Shown here: positions 44,759 through 52,684 of the stretch, piece by piece
How the letters are laid out: every line of letters starts with the position of its first letter
Numbering within the stretch: the stretch's first letter is position 1
NCBI GenBank assembly: GCA_963665915.2
Contig: CAXXSG010000001.1
Location: forward strand, 1-64,000
Direction of reading: 5' to 3'
DNA: 64,000 nucleotides
From: JAFGRU01 sp963665915
GTDB taxonomy: Bacteria > Desulfobacterota > Desulfuromonadia > Desulfuromonadales > JAAYDE01
Notes under the pieces: generated by a model
Database searches by the model: none
What the model was told of the DNA's origin: nothing
The model's input: only the letters and a program-made list of their open reading frames with translations
Position numbers and translations under genes: made by a program

Positions 44759-45850
44759 TCACGTACCCGGCCCGCTCTTCCCTTCCAGAGAGGTCCAAAG
44801 GTGCTGGAGGGCCTTTATGATGACATCAAGTTGATGGATGACAAAGTATGTCGTATCGTTTTCATCTGTAACCACGTACATAAAAGAGCGTTCGTACTGT
44901 CCGGGAACAGCCGATAGTATACTGGAAATCGAAAACAGCCCTGCCAACTCATAGCCACTTTTCAGCATGGCCCAATAAAAGAGGGCTCTGGCTATTCTTC
45001 CATTCGCGTCCACAAATGGCTGGTCATACATAAAAAACAAATGAATTAAAATAGCCCGGATAACCGGGTGCGTGGAGTCGGCCATTTCCAGAGAATGGTT
45101 TGCATAACTACACAGGCGGTACATACGCTCCTCAACCTCCTGGGCGGCAGGTGGAACATGCCAGGCCGTAACGGGTGTTTTCTCTGAGAAACATAGGTCA
45201 TCCCCACCGCTTCGGAAATGACTGGCAGCCGTGGCCGCAACAACAGGGTTACCTGTTAAGATACGATGAAGCTCCAAAATCATTTCCGGGGACAATTCTT
45301 TATCTATATTTTCGCTTACATACTTTATTGCCCGGTAATTATTGGAAACCATCCACTCATCCAGATTTCTGGGCTCGTCCCCTTCCACCAGAATGTTTTT
45401 AACCCGCTCCCAGCCCACATCAGCCCCTTCAAGTTGGCTGGAACTGAGGGCCTCCCTCATTTGCGCCATCCCCAAAAAAGCACTTCGATCAATGCTATCC
45501 AAAATGGCTTTTCCAGCCTGAACATGTCCTTTGAGGTTTCTTTCAATCCAGCTCAACTGAGCCTGAATACAACCGGGTGTCATCAACAAAAATGAAGAGC
45601 CATCCTTGCCCACAAAAGGCAGGTTCCTGGCTTTTTGATTGCGAATCCACTTGATACCGGCCCACCACTCTTCAACCGACCAGTCATGAGGTGGCTCCAG
45701 ATGTCTCAATTTATCCCAATGCCAGTAACGGCCCTGATCATCTGTCGACTTGGAGGCCCGGACAATCTGTTGCCCTCTTTCAGTCTCGGTTGTCGGTGGG
45801 AAAAGCGGGAATTTCGAATTTGAATATTTGGGCGGAGAGGTTATTTTCAT
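44759..45850 (-). CDS. Fic-domain protein with altered catalytic motif
   Basis: The protein has 363 residues. The layout is that of class II Fic proteins: an N-terminal DUF4172-like region, an inhibitory helix with SSSQLEGA (the S/T-xxx-E-G/N motif), then the Fic core. Canonical Fic cores read HPFxDGNGRxxR. Here the motif is QPFVDANGRIAR: the catalytic His is Gln and the first Gly of GNG is Ala, while the Asn-Gly-Arg anion hole and final Arg remain. AMPylation by the usual mechanism is therefore doubtful. The C-terminus may be a winged helix. No toxin-antitoxin partner is adjacent. Confidence 0.85.
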   Translation of the reverse strand: MKITSPPKYSNSKFPLFPPTTETERGQQIVRASKSTDDQGRYWHWDKLRHLEPPHDWSVEEWWAGIKWIRNQKARNLPFVGKDGSSFLLMTPGCIQAQLSWIERNLKGHVQAGKAILDSIDRSAFLGMAQMREALSSSQLEGADVGWERVKNILVEGDEPRNLDEWMVSNNYRAIKYVSENIDKELSPEMILELHRILTGNPVVAATAASHFRSGGDDLCFSEKTPVTAWHVPPAAQEVEERMYRLCSYANHSLEMADSTHPVIRAILIHLFFMYDQPFVDANGRIARALFYWAMLKSGYELAGLFSISSILSAVPGQYERSFMYVVTDENDTTYFVIHQLDVIIKALQHLWTSLEGKSGPGT

Positions 45851-45973
45851 ACGTTATCCATTCTTTTTTAAACCAGAAGAGGAGAGTCTGAATCGAACAT
45901 TTTATCCGCTCTGAAAATAACGTGCAAAGGACTCAAAATATACAGCTCTAAAACTGAGACCCATACCCCGCAA

Positions 45974-46009
45974 CAAAAAAAGCACTTAAGAGATAGACTC
46001 CTAAGTGCC
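45974..46009 (-). terminator. Terminator of the tRNA-Pro/tRNA-Arg transcript
   Basis: On the minus strand GCACTTA (46008-46002) pairs with TAAGTGC (45988-45982), followed by seven T. An outer CAACAAAAA/TTTTTGTTG pairing extends it. Confidence 0.75.
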
Positions 46010-46018
46010 TGTTTTTGT

Positions 46019-46172
<154 letters not shown>

Positions 46173-46238
46173 TAAAAGTGGTTATCTAACATGCAGATAA
46201 AATTTTTGCAACCTCATTCTGGTAAAGCAAAACAGGTC

Positions 46239-46757
46239 CTACATATAAAACATAACTTGAAACGAGAGCCCTTCAGAAGGCGCGAAAAATGGGATGGTAA
46301 CTCCTTTACTCTGAACCGTAATCCCTTCGTCTGACTCCGTTTCGGCTACGGAAAGATCCGCCAGAGGTTTCATGGACCCGCTGACAATAAGAGGTAGCCC
46401 CAGAGAAACCTGTCCATAATCTTCAAAATACTTACTTTTAAAAACCCCGGCAATATTATTTACAAGTTCACCAAAGGCATCACGCGTTTCTTCGGGATTG
46501 ACTTCTTCACACATCATCATTTTTTGGGCAATTTTCTGCGCGTTCTCCGAACTTGCCGTAATGATAACATATCCGACACGATCGCCCGCCAATCCGACTA
46601 ACGCCACCACATCCGAACAGAGAGCGACCACTTTCCTTTCTACCTTGCCAGAATAAACATCCAGTTCCAGATACATTTTCAACGTATCCTGAGTTGCCGA
46701 GATCAGAGTAAACATGATCTCTTCAAAAGTAACTTCCTTAAGCTTTTTTTCAGCCAT
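46239..46757 (-). CDS. CheX/CheC-family phosphatase-like chemotaxis protein
   Basis: The protein has 172 residues. The CheX active helix is recognisable as DAFGELVNNIAGVFKSKY, keeping the Glu and Asn (E-x-x-N) that dephosphorylate CheY-P in the family. The beta-sheet ends VTIPFFAPSEGLSFQVMFYM. It probably tunes a response-regulator signal. No che operon lies beside it; the receptor-tip protein at 43953-44624 is the nearest chemotaxis-like gene. Confidence 0.82.
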   Translation of the reverse strand: MAEKKLKEVTFEEIMFTLISATQDTLKMYLELDVYSGKVERKVVALCSDVVALVGLAGDRVGYVIITASSENAQKIAQKMMMCEEVNPEETRDAFGELVNNIAGVFKSKYFEDYGQVSLGLPLIVSGSMKPLADLSVAETESDEGITVQSKGVTIPFFAPSEGLSFQVMFYM

Positions 46758-46950
46758 TTCTTTCTTTCCCTTCTCCTAAAACCTAATATTTATTCCGTTT
46801 GGAAGCCTGAAGGATCTCTCAACATTCCCGCGTGTCAAAAAATCGTGTAAAGCAAATTGAAATATGCAAATCCGTTGGGATGCAAATTGTCTACCCAACG
46901 GCCTGACCTATACTCTCGGTATTTTTTCAGGCATCCAAAAGAAAAGAGGT

Positions 46951-46979
46951 TTGACACCCCGCCCTTTTTTCTCTAAATT
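46951..46979 (+). promoter_or_regulatory. Candidate sigma-70 promoter
   Basis: TTGACA (46951-46956), 17-bp spacer, TAAATT (46974-46979). It would produce a leader of about 230 nt before the ferredoxin gene. Confidence 0.5.
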
Positions 46980-47019
46980 AAAATAGGTTTTATTCAGGAA
47001 TCGTCGTTTTGTGGGATAA

Positions 47020-47131
47020 TTCTGGGCCGAGCAAAAGGTTAAAAAGGGCCACTGTACCGTTACTTGCGGTAAGGTTCTGGTCCCTACCAACCATAGTCCT
47101 CAACAGGGTACTCCCAGAAGTCGCTTTTTCC
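47020..47131 (+). ncRNA. Candidate structured leader or small RNA
   Basis: Ends TTCTGGG (47020-47026) and CCCAGAA (47125-47131) pair. Inside, GGGCCA can pair with TGGTCCC (one bulge) around a TACCG/CGGTA hairpin. No known RNA family (6S, SRP, tmRNA, c-di-GMP or cobalamin riboswitch) matched when compared by eye. A transposon remnant is the main alternative. Confidence 0.3.
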
Positions 47132-47218
47132 GGTTTTTAAGTTTCCAAGAGATTCTCTCTATGATGAGGAACTGATTTTAAACCGATCCATATGGGCTTT
47201 TGCAAGGAGTTCAATAAA

Positions 47219-47395
47219 ATGAAAATTGTCATTGATGAAACAACATGTACCGGTTGTGGCGCCTGCGTGGAAGCCTGCCCGGAAAATGCCATCCACATGG
47301 AAGGCGATCTCGCGGTTGTGGATCATGATATCTGCGACTTGGATGGAATATGTATCCCTGCCTGTCCGGTCGAAGCGATCAGCATTCAGGATTAA
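47219..47395 (+). CDS. 2[4Fe-4S]-type ferredoxin with Asp in the second cluster motif
   Basis: The protein has 58 residues from ATG 47219, chosen for AAGGAG nine bases upstream; an earlier ATG would add nine residues without a site. The first cluster motif is complete: CTGCGACVEACP. The second reads CDLDGICIPACP, where the second cysteine of CxxCxxC is Asp. Such CxxDxxC clusters are known from Pyrococcus furiosus ferredoxin, where Asp ligates the labile iron. It is a small soluble electron carrier and a plausible partner of the por enzyme. It is monocistronic; a terminator follows at 47519. Confidence 0.9.
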   Translation: MKIVIDETTCTGCGACVEACPENAIHMEGDLAVVDHDICDLDGICIPACPVEAISIQD

Positions 47396-47518
47396 CCTAA
47401 TATTTATACAATTCCGCCAAAACAGTCACGCTCTCCAAAAAGAGTCACTGTCATTCCTGTCGAAAATCAATGAGCATAATGCTCTGTAAACACGGATTAA
47501 AAACTGTACAATCAAAAA

Positions 47519-47556
47519 AGCCCGCACTTTTTTCCAGTGCGGGCTTTCCGGTTTTT
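47519..47556 (+). terminator. Terminator of the ferredoxin gene
   Basis: AGCCCGCACT (47519-47528) pairs with AGTGCGGGCT (47536-47545); T-rich sequence follows. Confidence 0.8.
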
Positions 47557-47774
47557 TGGATACACTTCAAATGCTAAATTACCTAGCTTTTTTTTATTGA
47601 CAGTTTTCAGAAATTAATCAATAAAAATTCAGAGAAAATCCTTCCAAAATCGATTTTTTTTTGATGCCAAATGACCCGCACTCAGCAAGATTTTTTTGCC
47701 TAAAATTTAGTCAAAACGCAAACTCGGTTGATGTAAGGACTCTTTTCCTCGGAAAAAACCCTGTTTCCCTAACC

Positions 47775-47797
47775 TTATCCACACATTTTGTGGATAA
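47775..47797. promoter_or_regulatory. Inverted pair of perfect DnaA boxes
   Basis: TTATCCACA (47775-47783) and TGTGGATAA (47789-47797) are both exact DnaA consensus boxes facing each other with five bases between. They lie in a gene-free AT-rich region. No dnaA, dnaN, gidA or rpmH is nearby, so a chromosomal origin is not implied; a DnaA-binding regulatory or titration site is possible. Confidence 0.5.
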
Positions 47798-47967
47798 CTC
47801 CCTAACACTTCAGAATTTAAATGGATTTTCCCGCACAAAACTCACCCAAACCGTTGATTTCACAGGTATGAATCGGACTAAACGGATAAGTCAAAATACT
47901 GACAAATGTTGTCACCCCTCCATCACCGAAAAACGACCCGATAATGTCATGAAGAAATATTTGTTTT

Positions 47968-48816
47968 TCATTCATTCAGACTCCATTGGTACTGATAGCG
48001 GATTGTCTCTTGGAAGGCTCCCAGCTCATTTTTCAGCGGCTGATGAGCATATTTTTGCAGGTGTTTAAGAACTGCTTCTTCGGAGCCCCCGAAGTCCGCA
48101 ATAAACCACTTGTAAATACTCGAAAGAACAAGCTCCCCTTCAGTTACTCGAACGCCCCGTGGATGGTTCACAAAATCCTCTGCCCCTTTATCCAAAAGTC
48201 TTTCCGCATTAGCAACAGTAAAAGCTGTTCCTTGAAGATCCGGACATCCCAGGCTGGCACAATTTAGCGCATAGTGAACACGGTTGTCCCGCCAGATGGG
48301 GCGAAGAATCCGATGCTCGATATCATTCAGACTGAGATCCAGATCTTCAACCTTGAGCAGCTTGGCATCCCAGGGGCCATTGCTGAACCACCCCGGTGAA
48401 ATATCGATATCACGGATGCTTTTAACCGGATAATGCTCCAGAACCACCCCGACGGTCAAAGCATTGTACAAATTTATCCAGAAAACCTTCTGTTCCTGCC
48501 GCTGAAGCTTGGAAATTTCAATACCGGAAAGGTATTCCAAATAACGTTTCAGGATGATCCGATCTTGAGAAGAAACCGATGAATAGATAAAGTGGTTTTG
48601 TGCTGATTGTGGATTGCTGAGGATATATTTGTGCAAGAGTCTGTCCCAAGGCTCATGATCCAGTTGCTGCCGGGACAGGGAATCATATTGGCTCCACCTT
48701 TCCCACAGTCGACTTTCAGGAGCTGCGAAAACCCCTTCTGCGATCAAAATTGAAAAAACCAAAAAAACAAGGATTTTGGAAAAACCCTGTAAACATTTGA
48801 AATACTGATTGCTCAT
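47968..48816 (-). CDS. DUF547 exported protein
   Basis: The protein has 282 residues from ATG 48816 (GGAGGTG upstream); the longer frame adds nothing recognisable. A signal peptide (about 10-32, ending GVFAAPES) leads to the DUF547 domain: KVFWINLYNALTVGVVLEHYPVKSIRDI, NRVHYALNCASLGCPDL and VLSSIYKWFIADFGG. These are the conserved Asn, Cys and Lys-Trp patches of the family. The function is unknown in bacteria, but the fold contains papain-like Cys and His residues. It probably acts in the periplasm. Confidence 0.88.
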   Translation of the reverse strand: MSNQYFKCLQGFSKILVFLVFSILIAEGVFAAPESRLWERWSQYDSLSRQQLDHEPWDRLLHKYILSNPQSAQNHFIYSSVSSQDRIILKRYLEYLSGIEISKLQRQEQKVFWINLYNALTVGVVLEHYPVKSIRDIDISPGWFSNGPWDAKLLKVEDLDLSLNDIEHRILRPIWRDNRVHYALNCASLGCPDLQGTAFTVANAERLLDKGAEDFVNHPRGVRVTEGELVLSSIYKWFIADFGGSEEAVLKHLQKYAHQPLKNELGAFQETIRYQYQWSLNE

Positions 48817-49291
48817 CCAGCACCTCCAACTCTTTTCAAATACGTCATTTGACCTCAGCAACCCTGGGCATCACACAAAATACAAAACCAACGAGGCCTA
48901 AGAACCATTGCCATCGCCAAAGCCGCGCATTCGGGGCTTGGCCGATTTCCTGGAAGAATCACCAGAAATACAGCATTCCAAGTTGCAATCCGGGAAAAAG
49001 TATCGACATATTTTACCCTCGGATTTTTAGAAAAAATTTGTTAATAAAGGAAAAATCATTTCTGAAAAAATACTATGTGTTTCAATTAAGTTATGATATA
49101 AAATGTCAATTTCCAATAGTTAATAAATATTCTCTATAATTATCAAAAATAACAATTGTGTCTTTTCTCCTAAAAAGTTCCCCGTTAGGTCAAAAGTCAT
49201 TTTTCACAAAGGCTATTTTCCCTGGAAATTTATTTTAAATCCATTCGGAAATCCCGTTACTGGTCAACCGATTTCCATGGGGAGACAATCG
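48817..49291. other. Gene-free stretch (475 bp) between DUF547 and the kinase-like gene
   Basis: It holds only the interrupted small frame at 48845-49009. The remaining right half (49010-49291) is AT-rich and likely promoter DNA for the divergent gene; no clear -35/-10 pair. Confidence 0.5.
48845..49009 (-). pseudogene. Possible small membrane protein gene with in-frame TGA
   Basis: ATG 49009 has GAGGG seven bases upstream. The 55-codon frame reads MSILFPGLQLGMLYFW, then TGA, then FFQEIGQAPNARLW and a hydrophobic WFLGLVGFVFCVM to a TGA at 48845. It lies 28 bases before the DUF547 gene, like an operon mate. The internal TGA could be TGG to TGA mutation (FWW). A selenocysteine is not indicated by context. 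The family was not recognised. Confidence 0.3.
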
Positions 49292-50119
49292 ATGTCTATC
49301 ATAACCATCTCGCGTGAAATGGGAACCGGTGGAATCCCGATTGCTCATAAGACCGCCGAAAAATTGGGCTATACCCTCCTGGATGGGGAAACCATCGAAA
49401 AAGCCGCCAACGACTATGGCCTCACCCCTGAATCGATCAGAAAGGCCGACGAAAAGCCCCCCCCGTTCGAAGCCAATCTGGACAAAAAGGTGGAGTTTGA
49501 CCTGCTTCAAATTGAACTCCTTGTCCTGAACTTTGCCCTGAAAGGTGACGTCATTATCTATGGCCGGGGAGGTCAGTATCTTCTCGAGGGTATTCGCAAT
49601 GTCCTGCGGGTCCGGATTGTTGCGCCGTTTGAAGAACGCGTGGAACGTTGGGCCGAACGCGAATGGCTCGATCCTGATCTTGCCAGGACCATGGTCCGAA
49701 AAAGTGATCAACAGCGGGCGGGTTTCATCAAATATTATTTCGACCGGGAATGGGAAAATCCACTCGATTACGACCTCCTCATCAATACTTCCAGGGTTAC
49801 GATAGAAACCGCCGTGGACTGGATATGCCAAGGGGTCCTGGATAAAAACCTCCTCGATCTCAAGGAGGAAAACAAAGCCATCATCGCCGACCTGATCATT
49901 CAAAAAAAGGTTGAAATAGTCAATCTTTCCCAACCTGACCTGGACGGACATCATCTTGAAGTATCCAGCAAAAAAGGCGTTGTGACTCTTGAAGGTCACG
50001 TACACAGTGCGGAAGAGCATGCCAAGGTCCTGGAACTGACGGAAAAAGTGGACGGGATTAAAAAAATAGTCGATAAAGTTAAATTGAAGCATTATCGTTA
50101 CAGCCCCTTTGAACCTTGA
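49292..50119 (+). CDS. Cytidylate-kinase-like protein with C-terminal BON domain
   Basis: The protein has 275 residues from ATG 49292, the ATG placed seven bases after GGGGAG; an upstream ATG overlaps that site. The N-terminal part is the cytidylate-kinase-like family: IITISREMGTGGIPIAHKTAEKLGYTLLD, VIIYGRGGQYLL, and the Arg-rich lid region AEREWLDPDLARTMV. The glycine loop GTGGIPIA lacks the usual Lys-Ser/Thr of a P-loop, as in this family. From about 205 a BON domain follows (LEVSSKKGVVTLEGHVHSAEEHAKVLELTEKVDGI in pieces). BON domains usually sit in periplasmic or ligand-binding proteins, so this cytoplasmic fusion is odd. The substrate is unknown. Confidence 0.82.
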   Translation: MSIITISREMGTGGIPIAHKTAEKLGYTLLDGETIEKAANDYGLTPESIRKADEKPPPFEANLDKKVEFDLLQIELLVLNFALKGDVIIYGRGGQYLLEGIRNVLRVRIVAPFEERVERWAEREWLDPDLARTMVRKSDQQRAGFIKYYFDREWENPLDYDLLINTSRVTIETAVDWICQGVLDKNLLDLKEENKAIIADLIIQKKVEIVNLSQPDLDGHHLEVSSKKGVVTLEGHVHSAEEHAKVLELTEKVDGIKKIVDKVKLKHYRYSPFEP

Positions 50120-50175
50120 ACCCAAACTTAACCGCCCGGCTCTGCCGGGAAGAATTGGCTTAAGGAGACTTTGTT

Positions 50176-51084
50176 TTGGAAATCAGACGTTTGGAAGTAT
50201 TCTGTAAAGTGGTTGATTTGAAGAGTTTCACCAAAGCGGCCGAAGCCAGTTATCTCTCCCAGCCAACAGTCAGCGAACATATCCGTATCCTTGAGGAAAC
50301 CTTCGAGGGAAAACTTCTGGAACGGCATGGCAGAACCGTTCGACCCACCGCTGTAGGAAAAGTGCTCTATGATTATTCCCGCCGGATAATCCAGCTCAAG
50401 GATGAGACCTTTCAGGCCATTGCAACATTCAAAGGGGAAGTATCCGGCCAATTGGTTATTGGTTCCGGCAATATTCCAGGGACGTACCTCCTGCCTGCCA
50501 TAATCGCCAGTTTTAAAGCACGCTATCCAGCTGTTAAACTAACTCTCAAAATATCGGACAGTACAGATATTTTGGCCAAGCTGATGGAAAACCATCTGGA
50601 AATGGGTGTTCTGGGTGCTGATTTTCCTGACAACCGTCTCGAACTGACAAAGGTTTTTGTCGACGAATTCGTGATGGTGGTTCCGCCGGATCATAAATGG
50701 GCAAAAAAGAAGTCCATCAGCTTCACAGAGGCCATCGCCGAACCCCTCATCTTGCGAGAGAGAGGAGCAGGAAGCCGCCTGACCCTTGGAAAGAAACTGG
50801 AGAGCCATGGCCTCGACTTCAAATCACTGAATATCGTGGCTGAACTGGGAAGCGTCGAAGCCATCAAACAGGGGATTAAAGCGGGGATTGGTGTTTCCAT
50901 CCTTTCAAGCTTGGTTTGCCGCGATGAGGCCTGCCAGAAAAAACTGGTCTTCATTCCTTTCGAAGGAGATGCTTTCAAACGTCCCATTTTTCTGGCCAAA
51001 AGAAGACACCATGTCCTCTCTCCGGTGGCGGAGGAATTCTATCGCCATCTTCAGGCGGAAATGGAGAAACTCCAAAGCAGTTAA
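50176..51084 (+). CDS. LysR-family transcriptional regulator
   Basis: The protein has 302 residues, starting with TTG at 50176 (AAGGAG eight bases before). The N-terminal winged helix is clear: FCKVVDLKSFTKAAEASYLSQPTVSEHIRILEE in pieces. The C-terminal substrate-binding domain has GSGNIPGTYLLPAII and VSILSSLV. It resembles the LysR subgroup labelled selenium-metabolism-associated in genome annotations; that link is a recollection and is not proven here. It stands alone in its direction and ends in a strong terminator. The inducer is unknown. Confidence 0.9.
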   Translation: MEIRRLEVFCKVVDLKSFTKAAEASYLSQPTVSEHIRILEETFEGKLLERHGRTVRPTAVGKVLYDYSRRIIQLKDETFQAIATFKGEVSGQLVIGSGNIPGTYLLPAIIASFKARYPAVKLTLKISDSTDILAKLMENHLEMGVLGADFPDNRLELTKVFVDEFVMVVPPDHKWAKKKSISFTEAIAEPLILRERGAGSRLTLGKKLESHGLDFKSLNIVAELGSVEAIKQGIKAGIGVSILSSLVCRDEACQKKLVFIPFEGDAFKRPIFLAKRRHHVLSPVAEEFYRHLQAEMEKLQSS

Positions 51085-51120
51085 AATTCCGTGCAGCACA
51101 TCATGCCGGGGAATCAATTA

Positions 51121-51156
51121 AGTGAAGGGCGGCTTTGCCGCCCTTCACTTTTTTTT
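51121..51156 (+). terminator. Terminator of the LysR gene
   Basis: AGTGAAGGGCGG (51121-51132) pairs with CCGCCCTTCACT (51138-51149), followed by a T run. Confidence 0.92.
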
Positions 51157-51192
51157 ACTGAAGAAATTCCTTATTTTCACCTCTTTGGGTAA

Positions 51193-51468
51193 AAACATGA
51201 ACATCCTTCTACGGGAATGGAATTCAAATCCCCTCGGTGTCAAAGCGTCCCTTGATAGCTTCGATCAGGTCGAAATGGACATCCCGGCAATCGGCCGTCT
51301 CGACCCAGGGTCTGACCACCAGGTTGATATTGTTGTTGGGGCAATTCAGCATCCGATCAGAAAAACGAGAACCGCAGCGATAATTTTAAGCCCATAAAAG
51401 GCCAACCATCCCTGAATTGTGGGCAGAATGTTTTGCAGAATATTTTCCCTTGCGTCCTCTTCCTTCAC
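51193..51468 (-). pseudogene. mscS: Remnant of a small-conductance mechanosensitive channel gene
   Basis: Minus-strand translation starts at GTG 51468, overlapping the M48 gene stop. It gives ENILQNILPTIQGWLAFYG, then GLKIIAAVLVFLIGC, the N-terminus and first helix of MscS. The frame then breaks and resumes as NNNINLVVRPWVETADCRDV, then HFDLIEAIKGRFDTEGI, stop, IPFP, stop, the MscS C-terminus. The pore helix and middle beta domain (about 200 residues) are deleted, and two sense codons have become TGA and TAG. It is clearly dead. Confidence 0.85.
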
Positions 51469-52286
51469 CAGCCGCTATTGGGCCTATAATATTGCATCGC
51501 TTCGGGAATATGCGCTTGAATTTGACGAATGCGGGTTTCATCCGAAGGATGAGTGCTCAGGAACTCGGGCGGAGCCCCCCCTTGCTTTCCGGCAGCCATC
51601 CTCTGCCAGACACCCACCGCACTGTGCGGATCATAGCCGGCCATAGCCATGAAAACCAGGCCCAGGCGATCCGCCTCAGCTTCATGCAGACGGCTGAAAG
51701 GAAGCATTATTCCAACCTGAGTTCCGAGCCCGAAAACCTGCGTCCACAGCTCCCGGGTTGCCGCCGGACTTGTGGAAAGAGCCGTTGAAAGAGCCACTCC
51801 ACCCATCTGCGCCATCAGACCCTGACTCATCCTTTCATTTCCGTGACGAGCGATAACGTGGGCCACTTCATGGCCTATGACAACAGCCAAGCCGGCGTCA
51901 TTCTGGGTAATGGGGAGAATCCCGGAATAAACCACCACCTTGCCGCCCGGCAGAGCCCAGGCATTTATACTCTCGTCTTCAACCAGGTTGAATTCCCACT
52001 GAAAACCACTCAATTGATCGGACATCAGATTCTGGCGCATATAAAGCTCGACGGCGCTCTGGATTTTCAACCCCACACGTTTTACCATGGCGCTTTTTAC
52101 CGGATCCGTGCTCAGTTTCGCTTTCTGCAAAAAAGTTTGATACTGCTGGAAACTCAGGGAAGCGATGCTATCATCGGAAACAATGTTAAACTGCCCACGC
52201 CCGGAAATCGGTACCGTGGAGCAGGAGACCAGCAGGATCAAACCCGCCAGCACGGAAAACATAATCACTACCCAATACTTTGTCAT
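51465..52286 (-). CDS. M48-family zinc metalloprotease lipoprotein
   Basis: The protein has 273 residues. A lipoprotein signal with lipobox LVSC lies at about 19-22. The catalytic zinc motif HEVAHVIARH lies near residue 140, with the third ligand in HEAEADRLG about 70 residues later. WALPGGKVVVYSGIL precedes the active site as in LoiP/YggG-type M48 peptidases. It probably faces the periplasm from the outer membrane and degrades damaged envelope proteins. It once preceded mscS in an operon. Confidence 0.9.
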   Translation of the reverse strand: MTKYWVVIMFSVLAGLILLVSCSTVPISGRGQFNIVSDDSIASLSFQQYQTFLQKAKLSTDPVKSAMVKRVGLKIQSAVELYMRQNLMSDQLSGFQWEFNLVEDESINAWALPGGKVVVYSGILPITQNDAGLAVVIGHEVAHVIARHGNERMSQGLMAQMGGVALSTALSTSPAATRELWTQVFGLGTQVGIMLPFSRLHEAEADRLGLVFMAMAGYDPHSAVGVWQRMAAGKQGGAPPEFLSTHPSDETRIRQIQAHIPEAMQYYRPNSGW

Positions 52287-52343
52287 TTCTACCTCTTTTT
52301 ATGTCATCTCATTGAAAACAAAACCTGAACTCTCAGTCTCCTG

Positions 52344-52504
52344 GTGTCCCGGTTGGTAAGTCGTGTCAAGAAATTCCGAGGAATTTTTGGTTCTGCCAAG
52401 GCGTCGTCAACTCTGGCCTGGCCTATGCTAAGTCAAGTTGGCGCAACGCAGGCAGCACCAAAAAAGGACCGGAATTTCAAAACAGAATTAACTGTTCGGA
52501 GCGC
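52344..52504. mobile_element. Diverged copy of the GTGTCCCG MITE-like element
   Basis: It begins GTGTCCCGGTTGGTAAGTCG, as at 3240. It shares internal CAAGAAATTCC and TTTTGGTTCTGCCAAGGCG, and ends with a decayed CGGAGCGC before TA. The two halves can still pair (GAAATTCC with its complement near 52470). It is older or more degraded than the 3238 copy. Confidence 0.6.
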
Positions 52505-52684
52505 TAGCCCGGATTATTCATGAAAACTTTTACCGCTACCGGCAATTGCACGCCATCCCAGGCCGTGCTCGCTCCTTGCTCTTCGAAGTACCGAACGTAC
52601 GCTTGTATCTCGCGTCACTGTGCTCGCCCTGCTCTGACGCAGACTTGCCGATTTCGCGACAAAGCCTCATAAATAACCCGAACT
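52505..52684. mobile_element. Second, unrelated palindromic repeat element
   Basis: Left end CCCGGATTATTCATGA (52509-52524) is mirrored by TCATAAATAACCCGAA near 52667-52682. The GC-rich middle has GTGCTCGCTCCTTGCTC and GTGCTCGCCCTGCTC as near-direct repeats and a CGAACGTACG core. It abuts the previous element with no spacer. No ORF. Confidence 0.55.

Larger units (their letters stand above)
46758..47218. other. Gene-free stretch (461 bp) before the ferredoxin gene
   Basis: It contains a candidate promoter (46951-46979) and a foldable segment (47020-47131). A 36-codon minus-strand frame at 46986-47096 (starts MVGRDQNLTASNGT) has GAGG seven bases before its ATG, but I recognise nothing in it. 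Confidence 0.5.
47396..47967. other. Gene-free AT-rich stretch (572 bp)
   Basis: It holds the ferredoxin terminator, long A/T tracts (47585-47660) and an inverted pair of DnaA boxes (47775-47797). I see no supportable ORF on either strand. Confidence 0.6.

Noticed and set aside
46986..47096. Minus-strand 36-codon frame MVGRDQNLTASNGTVALFN considered as a transposase remnant
   Set aside because: Only loose resemblance to LTA/G-V-L starts of some transposases; recorded only within the gene-free stretch.
47396..47967. Chromosomal origin of replication
   Set aside because: Two DnaA boxes and AT-rich DNA are present, but no further boxes and none of the usual origin genes are nearby.
51193..51300. 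TGA in the mscS remnant read as selenocysteine
   Set aside because: It replaces a Ser codon in a channel protein, with a second stop soon after and a large deletion; plain decay explains it.
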